A stretch of 12,362 nt of DNA from Phycisphaerales bacterium (GTDB taxonomy: Bacteria; Pseudomonadota; Gammaproteobacteria; Competibacterales; Competibacteraceae), in assembly GCA_014879435.1 (NCBI GenBank), contig JACSSB010000235.1, forward strand, positions 1 through 12,362, given 5' to 3'. The notes under the pieces were generated by a model that saw only the letters and a list, made by a program, of their open reading frames with translations, searched no databases and was not told the origin of the DNA. The translations under genes and the position numbers were made by a program. Below, one piece after another: positions 6,809 through 12,362 of the stretch (its first letter is position 1; each line of letters opens with the position of its first letter).

Positions 6809-9800
6809 ATGAAACGCATGCTGATTAACGCGACTCAGCAGGAAGAGTTGCGCGTGGCTCTCGTGGACGGCCAAAAACTCTACGACCTTGACATCGAAAC
6901 CCCTTCGCGAGAGCAGAAGAAATCCAATATTTATAAAGGACGTGTCACGCGTATCGAACCGGGGCTGGAAGCAGCCTTCGTCGATTACGGCGCCGACCGC
7001 CATGGATTTCTTCCCTTTAAGGAAATCTCTCGCAACTATTTCGACCCGCAATCCACCGCCAATGGCAACCGGCCCAGCATCCGGGAAGCGATCAGGGAAG
7101 GCCAAGAATTGGTGGTCCAAGTGGAAAAGGAAGAGCGCGGCAATAAAGGCGCGGCGCTGACCACATTCATCAGCCTAGCGGGTCGTTATCTGGTGTTAAT
7201 GCCCAATAACCCGCGTGCGGGCGGCGTGTCGCGGCGGATCGAAGGCGACGACCGCCAGGAAATTCGCGAGGTGATGAGCAGCCTCGATATTCCCGACGGC
7301 ATGGGCCTGATCGTGCGTACCGCTGGCGTGGGCCGCTCGCAGGAAGAGTTGCAATGGGATTTGGATTATCTCCTGCATCTGTGGAAAGCCATCGAAACCG
7401 CCTCATCCCAGAAAAAGGCATCGTTCCTGATCTATCAGGAAAGCAACATCATCATCCGCGCCCTGCGCGATTACCTGCGTGTCGACATCGGCGAGATCCT
7501 GGTGGACAACCCCACCGTTCACCGCCAAGCGCAGGATTTCATGCAACAGGTAATGCCGCATAACCTGAGTAAGCTCAAGCTCTATCAGGATAGCGTGCCC
7601 CTATTCACCCGTTTTCAGATCGAATCGCAAATCGAAACCGCTTATTTGCGTGAAGTCAGTCTGCCCTCCGGCGGTGGGATCGTAATCGACTATACCGAAG
7701 CCCTGGTATCCATCGACATCAACTCGGCCCGAGCGACCCGAGGCGCCGATATCGAGGAAACGGCGCTGACCACCAACCTGGAAGCTGCCGAGGAAATTGC
7801 CCGGCAATTGCGGCTGCGCGATCTGGGAGGGCTGATCGTCATCGATTTCATCGATATGAATATCGCCCGCAACCAGCGCGAGGTAGAAACCCGGCTTCGC
7901 GAGATGTTGAAGATGGATCGCGCTCGGGTACAGGTTGGGCGTATTTCTCGATTTGGCTTATTGGAAATGTCGCGGCAACGCTTGAGTCCTTCGTTGGACG
8001 AAGCCAGCCACATGATTTGTCCACGCTGCAATGGTCAGGGCACGATCCGCAATATCGACTCGCTGGCACTGAGCGTGCTCCGGTTGATCCAAGAAGAGGC
8101 AATGAAGGACAAGACCGGCCGAGTGATTGTGCAGTTGCCGGTCAAGGTCGCCACCTTCCTGCTCAATGAGAAGCGTGAGACGATCCGCATCATCGAGCAA
8201 CGCCACCGGGTCAGCGTCATGCTGGTACCCAACGAATCGCTGGAGACTCCACACTTCAAACTCAACCGGCTGCGCATGGATGAGCTGTCGGAAGCCCAAT
8301 TACCTTCTTACACTCTGGCCGAGGATTTTGAAGAACAATTGGAGGCATCGCCGGTCAATACGACGGCACGGGGCCTGGATGAAGAACCGATAGTCAAGGG
8401 CGTCACGCCGACGACTCCGGCTCCGATTCCACCAACACCAACGCCTAAACCTGAGGTAAATCCCAGCTTCTTCCACTGGTTGTGGAGCACACTGTTCCGG
8501 CAAACTCCACCTGAGCCACCATCACGGACGGAACGCTCCAACCGGTCGGGAACCCGTTCCACTAAAACGGAAAAGGCGCATCGTGAACGTGCTGGGCGGC
8601 GCTCTGAAGTGGAATCGGCGGTCGAGCCTGCCATAGCTACCAAGGACAGTGGTACTCCAACTGCTTCTCTGATATCTCCCGCTGCGACCGTATCTCCAGT
8701 CGAAGATTCGATACCCGAATCCAAACCAAGCCCCGAAACGCCAGTACCAGCAACGATTCTCGACGAATCGTCCAGTGAACAGACCAGCGAATCTACCGTT
8801 GCGCATACTGAGACCGAAGAAGAACCTTCCGGCTCGCGGAATCGGCGTGGTCGGCGCGGTGGCCGACGGCGGCGGCGCAACGAGACCGGCGCTCCCGCCG
8901 AAGAATCTGCATCCACCAGCACGGATTCCAATAGTGATGGTCAAGACACCGATCACGCCACATTCAGTACTGGCGACACCGAATCGCACGATGCCATTAC
9001 CACCACCGCTGCCACTGCCGCTACCACCGCTACCACTCATCCAGATAAGCCACAACGACGCATTCGCAGTGGCCGTCCCCGCCTGTCACGGGACGCTATC
9101 GCCAAGCTCCGTGCTACGGAGAAAGAGGCGGAGATAACTCCGCCTCCAGCCACTGCTGAAGTGCTAGCACCACCACCGCCCTTTCCTATGGAATACCCCG
9201 TGGCTGAAGAAGTGGAGCAACGTGAACGTGTAAACGTCCGCCACACTGCCGCTTCTCCATCCTCGGCTGCACCCTCGGAAACAGAATCTTCGCTGCCCCT
9301 GCAAAGCGAATCGGTCGAATCCTCCCAATCGGTGGTGAGCGAACCGGCGACAGAGGACAACACCGTATCCGCACTTCTTCCCGAAAAAGAAGCGATTTCG
9401 CCTGAAGTCGCTTCCTCGGAACCTTCCGACATGGTTTCGTTGACGCCATCGGCATCGACATCCGACGGAATCACCATTGGGGAAACCGAAAATGCTGCTA
9501 TTGCCCCGGCAACTACCGAAAGCGAGGCCGTTACTCCCATATCGGTTGCCCCAGTAACTACTGAAAGCGAAGCCGTTACCTCCCTATCGGATACCACCAC
9601 CGAAGAGGTGACGGACGCTCCATCCAACGTGGTAGCCACGGATACCGCTCTCAAATCTTCGGAAACGACGGACGTCTCGCCCAACGCAGCAATAGCCGCA
9701 GATACCACTCTCGAATCTTCGGAAACGATGGATGCGCCATCCGATGTGGTGACCACTGCGCCTATACAGGAAAGTGACTCGGCTGCGGTTCCTCTCCAAG

Positions 9801-9988
9801 AAGACACGATTTCGGTGGAAGTCGAAGGAGAAGTGGTAGTTGCCTCCCTCACCGCGAGCGATACGGTCGGCCAATTCGAACCTATCCCGGAGGAAATACC
9901 GCAATTCACCCCGGATAGGCCACCTTTCCCCGAGTCGTCCGATTCACCATCGACAGCGCCGGATACCGATCAGAAACCGCAATCCTGA
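6809..9988 (+). CDS. rne: Ribonuclease E
   Basis: RNase E is the essential endoribonuclease of mRNA decay and of rRNA/tRNA processing, and the scaffold of the degradosome at the inner membrane. The protein has 1059 residues (E. coli 1061). Its N-terminus MKRMLINATQQEELRVALVD is identical to that of E. coli. The S1 domain is about 39-119, and the 5' sensor has Arg170/Thr171 (IVRTAGVG). The DNase I-like domain has catalytic Asp303 (SIDINSARATRG) and Asp346 (VIDFIDM). The zinc link is Cys404/Cys407 (CPRC). A short amphipathic segment at 553-564 (SFFHWLWSTLFR) fits the membrane-targeting helix. Arg-rich RNA-binding patches are at 676-690 and 749-761. The rest of the tail is Ser/Thr/Glu/Pro-rich with internal repeats. 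Confidence 0.98.
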   Translation: MKRMLINATQQEELRVALVDGQKLYDLDIETPSREQKKSNIYKGRVTRIEPGLEAAFVDYGADRHGFLPFKEISRNYFDPQSTANGNRPSIREAIREGQELVVQVEKEERGNKGAALTTFISLAGRYLVLMPNNPRAGGVSRRIEGDDRQEIREVMSSLDIPDGMGLIVRTAGVGRSQEELQWDLDYLLHLWKAIETASSQKKASFLIYQESNIIIRALRDYLRVDIGEILVDNPTVHRQAQDFMQQVMPHNLSKLKLYQDSVPLFTRFQIESQIETAYLREVSLPSGGGIVIDYTEALVSIDINSARATRGADIEETALTTNLEAAEEIARQLRLRDLGGLIVIDFIDMNIARNQREVETRLREMLKMDRARVQVGRISRFGLLEMSRQRLSPSLDEASHMICPRCNGQGTIRNIDSLALSVLRLIQEEAMKDKTGRVIVQLPVKVATFLLNEKRETIRIIEQRHRVSVMLVPNESLETPHFKLNRLRMDELSEAQLPSYTLAEDFEEQLEASPVNTTARGLDEEPIVKGVTPTTPAPIPPTPTPKPEVNPSFFHWLWSTLFRQTPPEPPSRTERSNRSGTRSTKTEKAHRERAGRRSEVESAVEPAIATKDSGTPTASLISPAATVSPVEDSIPESKPSPETPVPATILDESSSEQTSESTVAHTETEEEPSGSRNRRGRRGGRRRRRNETGAPAEESASTSTDSNSDGQDTDHATFSTGDTESHDAITTTAATAATTATTHPDKPQRRIRSGRPRLSRDAIAKLRATEKEAEITPPPATAEVLAPPPPFPMEYPVAEEVEQRERVNVRHTAASPSSAAPSETESSLPLQSESVESSQSVVSEPATEDNTVSALLPEKEAISPEVASSEPSDMVSLTPSASTSDGITIGETENAAIAPATTESEAVTPISVAPVTTESEAVTSLSDTTTEEVTDAPSNVVATDTALKSSETTDVSPNAAIAADTTLESSETMDAPSDVVTTAPIQESDSAAVPLQEDTISVEVEGEVVVASLTASDTVGQFEPIPEEIPQFTPDRPPFPESSDSPSTAPDTDQKPQS
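9512..9589 (+). repeat. Tandem repeat in the RNase E tail (TTESEAVT units)
   Basis: Residues 902-916 (TTESEAVTPISVAPV) are followed at a 45-nt offset by a second copy starting at 917 (TTESEAVTSLS). The DNA copies differ by a few substitutions, so the duplication is partly diverged. Confidence 0.75.
9614..9730 (+). repeat. Tandem repeat in the RNase E tail (DTxLxSSET units)
   Basis: Residues 936-954 and 955-974 form two copies ending DTALKSSETT and DTTLESSETM, and the start of a third (DAPSDVVTT) follows. The DNA of the best-matching part, GATACC to GGAAACGA, recurs at an exact 60-nt offset (9641 and 9701). One codon was gained or lost between copies. Confidence 0.7.
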
Positions 9989-9999
9989 TCGGTTGACAT

Positions 10000-10033
10000 A
10001 AAAAAAGCGGGGTCAGATGACGGACCCCGCTTT
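10000..10033 (-). terminator. Rho-independent terminator for the phosphatase gene, shared with rne
   Basis: AAAGCGGGGTC (10004-10014) and its exact complement (10023-10033) form an 11-bp stem around an 8-nt loop. Read on the minus strand the stem is followed by a run of seven T (10006-10000), so it fits best as the terminator of the phosphatase gene ending at 10091. On the plus strand it follows the rne stop by 15 nt but has only the three T of the stem itself, so it is weaker there. Confidence 0.88.
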
Positions 10034-10090
10034 CGCAAAAGACCTGAAGATCAAGCGGCCTCACTACCGCCACCTACTCGCATCGCTCAC

Positions 10091-10570
10091 TCAAATACGG
10101 TAGTGCTCGCGAATATGAAGCAGCAGACCTTGTGCGCCCTCCTCGATCAAATCCATGACCCGTTCAAAACCGTTCGGGCCGCCGTAATAAGGGTCTGGCA
10201 CTTCCCGTTCCGGCAAATCCGGCGCAAACTCCAGAAACAAACGAATACGCGGTCGTAATTTCGCGTCTTGGCACACAGCCAGCAGATCTTGGTAATTGGC
10301 ACGATCCATGGCCAATACATAATCGAACTCAATGAAATCGGTGGTCGTAACCTGCCGTGCGCGCAAACTGCGTAAATCCACACCTCGATTCAGCGCAGTG
10401 CTCTGGCTACGGCTATCAGGCGGTGCACCAATGTGATAGGAATGGGTACCGGCCGAATCGACATAAACTTCCTTGACCAGCCCCGCCCCCTCCAACATAC
10501 GCCGGAAAACCCCTTCCGCCACCGGGGAACGACAAATGTTACCCATACACACAAATAACACCTTAACCAT
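10091..10570 (-). CDS. Low-molecular-weight protein tyrosine phosphatase
   Basis: This is a 159-residue cytoplasmic phosphatase of the LMW-PTP family. The P-loop CMGNICRS is at 8-15, with nucleophile Cys8 and Arg14. The general acid is Asp126 in the DPYYGG motif. In several bacteria such enzymes dephosphorylate tyrosine kinases that control capsule or exopolysaccharide export, but no kinase or polysaccharide export gene lies in this window. The target is therefore unknown. The frame is open to 10651, but the ATG at 10568-10570 gives the family N-terminus MVKVLFVCMG and has GAGG 9 nt upstream. From memory, a ptpA gene sits between kdsB and rne in Pseudomonas too. Confidence 0.94.
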   Translation of the reverse strand: MVKVLFVCMGNICRSPVAEGVFRRMLEGAGLVKEVYVDSAGTHSYHIGAPPDSRSQSTALNRGVDLRSLRARQVTTTDFIEFDYVLAMDRANYQDLLAVCQDAKLRPRIRLFLEFAPDLPEREVPDPYYGGPNGFERVMDLIEEGAQGLLLHIREHYRI

Positions 10571-10665
10571 CGCCTTCGACCTCATCTTCGCCGCCCGCCG
10601 TGGAAACCTCAACATTGCGCATACCCCCGGCATGAATTTGGATTTCATCACCCTGGCTGCCGTCC

Positions 10666-10935
10666 ATGCTACGAATTGATCCCGAAAAACTGCAAAAATT
10701 GCTCGGTCAGATCCTGTCGTACCAAGGCCGTCCCTGCCAGATCATCGAGATCCTCATCGAAGAACCGGCCTTAGTATTGCGCGACTGTCAGGATCTCAAG
10801 ACGCTGCAAACTAATCAGTACGGTAACGCCATCGGTTGGGCGCCGCAAACCTTCACCATCGCCCTGCTGGATGCGCGCCGTGATCATCTCAACCCGGATT
10901 TACCTGAGTTAGCTACCTTTGATCTGCTGATCTGA
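10666..10935 (+). CDS. Hypothetical small protein, 89 residues
   Basis: I do not recognise a named family. The product starts MLRIDPEKLQKLLGQIL, likely a helix. It continues with SYQGRPCQIIEILIEEPALVLRD-like alternating segments that look like beta strands, and a conserved-looking NQYGNAIGW, so a small barrel fold is possible but only a guess. It has no signal peptide or membrane segment. Codon use looks like the neighbouring genes. No Shine-Dalgarno precedes the ATG, and an in-frame TGA lies at 10633-10635, so this is the only ATG start. It sits on the opposite strand between two minus-strand genes, divergent from the phosphatase. Its last 27 nt overlap the end of kdsB tail to tail. Confidence 0.7.
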   Translation: MLRIDPEKLQKLLGQILSYQGRPCQIIEILIEEPALVLRDCQDLKTLQTNQYGNAIGWAPQTFTIALLDARRDHLNPDLPELATFDLLI

Positions 10936-11745
10936 GCGCTCGAATTCCGCTACCACTCGTGCCAAATCAGCTTCAGTATCGATTCCAGGCGGTGGGGCTT
11001 CAGCAGCTTCGACAACATGGATGCGGATACCGTGCCACAGCGCACGCAACTGCTCCAGCGATTCGGCCCGTTCGGCTGGTGCCGGTGCCAAGCGGGGATA
11101 ACGACGCAATACCGCTGCTCGATACGCATAGATCCCGATATGGCGAAAATAAACGCTGTCATCGACCGGTAGCTTGGCCACACCATTCCCACCAGCCGCG
11201 AACGCCTCGCGATGCCAGGGAATCGGGGCACGGCTGAAATAAGAGGCATCCCCCAACGCGTCCCGCACTACCTTGACCACGTTGGGATCGAAGATTTCTT
11301 CCAAACTGTGAATCTGGGTACAGGCCGTGGCGATACCCGCAGCAGGATGCGCCTCCAGTGCCGCTGCCACCTGCCGGATCAGCACGGCTGGCATCTGCGG
11401 TTCATCACCCTGCAGGTTGACGATGATGTCCTCATCCGACCAGGCATGCCGCTCCGCCACTTCCGCCAGTCGATCGGTACCGGATAGATGCTCGGGTGCG
11501 GTCATGCACACCGCCGCACCAAAACCCTCGGCCACTTCGCGGATACGGGGATCGTCGGTGGCGATCACTACTTCCATAGCATCGCTAGCCAAGGCTCTCT
11601 GATAGACATGCTGGAGCAGCGTTCGCCCCGCCAGTAGGCGCAACGGCTTTCCTGGTAGCCGGGTCGAAGCGTAACGGGCCGGAATCGCCACGCGAAACCG
11701 AGGTCCGTTCTCACCGACCTCACGCACTTGGAGCGGCCTCTTCAT
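10909..11745 (-). CDS. kdsB: CMP-Kdo synthetase (3-deoxy-manno-octulosonate cytidylyltransferase) KdsB
   Basis: KdsB activates Kdo with CTP to give CMP-Kdo for the lipopolysaccharide inner core. The 278-residue frame has the signature IPARYASTRLPGKPL (21-35), the SGTDRLAE motif, the metal-binding QGDEP (Asp114) and GIDTEADL (Asp256). E. coli KdsB has 248 residues and starts just before the IPARYAS motif. The ATG at 11743-11745 overlaps ycaR by 26 nt and lacks a good ribosome site. A GTG at 11725-11727 has AAGAGG 9 nt upstream and would give 272 residues, so it may be the real start. The last 27 nt overlap the + strand hypothetical gene, and the final SDQQIKGS is beyond the usual family end. 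Confidence 0.95.
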   Translation of the reverse strand: MKRPLQVREVGENGPRFRVAIPARYASTRLPGKPLRLLAGRTLLQHVYQRALASDAMEVVIATDDPRIREVAEGFGAAVCMTAPEHLSGTDRLAEVAERHAWSDEDIIVNLQGDEPQMPAVLIRQVAAALEAHPAAGIATACTQIHSLEEIFDPNVVKVVRDALGDASYFSRAPIPWHREAFAAGGNGVAKLPVDDSVYFRHIGIYAYRAAVLRRYPRLAPAPAERAESLEQLRALWHGIRIHVVEAAEAPPPGIDTEADLARVVAEFERSDQQIKGS

Positions 11746-11908
11746 CCGTCAGTCGCCGTGCCTCGGCTTCCAACATGCACGGAATACCATCACGAATCGG
11801 ATAGGCAAGGCGGCTCTCCCAGCAGATCAATTCCTGCTGGGCCTTATCGTAGGTCAGCGGTGCTTTGCTGACCGGACAGACCAGCATTTCCAGCAATTTT
11901 TTGTCCAA
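11720..11908 (-). CDS. ycaR: YcaR / Trm112-like small protein (UPF0434)
   Basis: This short Trm112-like protein is encoded between lpxK and kdsB in many gammaproteobacteria; its biochemical role is not settled. The 62-residue product reads MDKKLLEMLVCPVSKAPL, then AYPIRDGIPCML and EARRLTDEE, all typical of the family. The second cysteine of the usual CPxC pair is Ser here (CPVS), so zinc binding through that pair is unlikely. A GTG at 11915-11917 would add three residues. The TTG at 11906-11908 is preferred because GAGAGG lies 8 nt upstream and the product then begins exactly like the family. Its 5' end is overlapped by the lpxK frame and its 3' end by kdsB. Confidence 0.93.
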   Translation of the reverse strand: MDKKLLEMLVCPVSKAPLTYDKAQQELICWESRLAYPIRDGIPCMLEAEARRLTDEEAAPSA

Positions 11909-12362
11909 CTCGCTCACCTCTCGTTTCTAAGAAATATTCGCTTGGCGGGGAAGAAGTAGGTACGCCCTCCCCACGATTTGATTTTTTCCGTTCGCGGGAG
12001 ATCCCCTTGGCCAAGGCAACTACTGCCAATCGCTTGAGAAAAGACTCCTCGAAATCGGGATCGAGCCAAGCGTCGACGGGCACATACCACCACCCTTCCA
12101 TCGCGAATCCACGACATTTGATGGCGTCTTTTTCGGTCATCAGCACCGGAAAATCCTGCCGAAAGCTGAGATCTTCGGGCTTAAAACGATGATGGTCCGG
12201 AAAAGGATGCTCGACCAATCGTAAGCGAGCGCACCGCAAGTGATTGAAAAAGCGTCTTGGATCACCGATACCGGCCACCGCATGAACAGCACCACTGTGA
12301 CGAAATCCGCTCAGAGCGCTACTAATACAGGGATCGATCACATTGATCGCAGTTTCGCCACG
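11844..12362 (-). CDS. lpxK: Tetraacyldisaccharide 4'-kinase LpxK, C-terminal part (cut by window edge)
   Basis: LpxK phosphorylates the 4' position of the lipid A disaccharide precursor at the inner membrane. Only the last 172 residues are present; the Walker A region lies beyond the right edge. Recognisable parts are AVAGIGDPRRFF, FPDHHRFKPEDL, the conserved LMTEKDAIKCR and WWYVPVDAWL. Family members end soon after this last motif, near SFLKRLAVVALA. Here the frame runs on about 50 residues with no family likeness and ends inside ycaR, overlapping it by 65 nt. A run of six A (11982-11987, coding strand) lies at the start of this odd tail. One extra A would move the frame to a TGA at 11914-11916, just before ycaR. 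Confidence 0.93.
   Translation of the reverse strand, partial: RGETAINVIDPCISSALSGFRHSGAVHAVAGIGDPRRFFNHLRCARLRLVEHPFPDHHRFKPEDLSFRQDFPVLMTEKDAIKCRGFAMEGWWYVPVDAWLDPDFEESFLKRLAVVALAKGISRERKKSNRGEGVPTSSPPSEYFLETRGERVGQKIAGNAGLSGQQSTADLR
11917..11922 (-). promoter_or_regulatory. Shine-Dalgarno deciding the ycaR start
   Basis: GAGAGG on the minus strand lies 8 nt before TTG (11908-11906). It directly abuts the alternative GTG at 11917-11915, sharing a base with it, too close to serve it. This argues for the TTG start. Confidence 0.6.

Noticed and set aside
8308..8931. A 207-codon minus-strand open frame opposite rne.
   Set aside because: It is a shadow of the Pro/Arg-rich RNase E tail with no family motif.
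9037..9909. A 290-codon open frame on the minus strand inside rne.
   Set aside because: It mirrors the Ser/Thr-rich low-complexity tail of RNase E, has biased composition and no recognisable domain. The rne frame there is continuous with a well-conserved protein.
10571..10665. Divergent promoters between the phosphatase and the 89-residue gene.
   Set aside because: The candidate boxes match at only three or four positions on either strand; nothing stands out.

Overview
The window is a chromosomal housekeeping block from a gammaproteobacterium. Gene order is the basis for this: an rne/rluC divergent pair is followed by sppA, maf, yceD-rpmF and the plsX/fab cluster on the left, and by ptp, kdsB, ycaR and lpxK on the right. 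From memory, this order is close to the one around rne in Pseudomonas, and the left half also resembles E. coli rne-rluC-maf-yceD-rpmF-plsX-fab-acpP. The RNase E catalytic half is very close to the E. coli enzyme. The exact genus cannot be read from the sequence. I see no IS element, phage, tRNA, rRNA, CRISPR array or other mobile material.

Left block, minus strand, read from right to left: yceD - rpmF - plsX - fabH - fabG - acpP (acpP runs off the left edge). This is a ribosome/phospholipid/fatty-acid operon. It starts at a near-consensus sigma70 promoter (3777-3805) whose predicted start site lies only about 4 nt before the yceD ATG. fabD, which often sits between fabH and fabG, is absent, and fabH and fabG are 19 nt apart.

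Centre: maf (+) diverges from yceD and converges on sppA (-). rluC and sppA form a minus-strand pair. rne (+) diverges from rluC and has its own extended -10 promoter abutting the rluC start codon. This gives rne a predicted leader of about 316 nt that holds several inverted repeats, as expected for an autoregulated RNase E gene. The 1059-residue RNase E has a standard catalytic half and a long low-complexity tail with internal repeats.

Right block: a rho-independent terminator lies between rne and a convergent low-molecular-weight protein tyrosine phosphatase gene (-). Next is an unrecognised 89-codon gene on the + strand, whose end overlaps the end of kdsB. kdsB - ycaR - lpxK (minus, lpxK cut by the right edge) form a lipid A/Kdo operon with overlapping reading frames. 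The lpxK frame runs an unusual 65 nt into ycaR.

Functionally the window joins envelope lipid synthesis (fab, plsX, lpxK, kdsB), ribosome/RNA metabolism (rpmF, yceD, rluC, rne) and quality control (maf, sppA). I did not find a new defence, mobile or biosynthetic system. The points most worth a second look are the near-leaderless yceD promoter, the structured rne leader, the lpxK C-terminus, the missing fabD and the small unknown gene.
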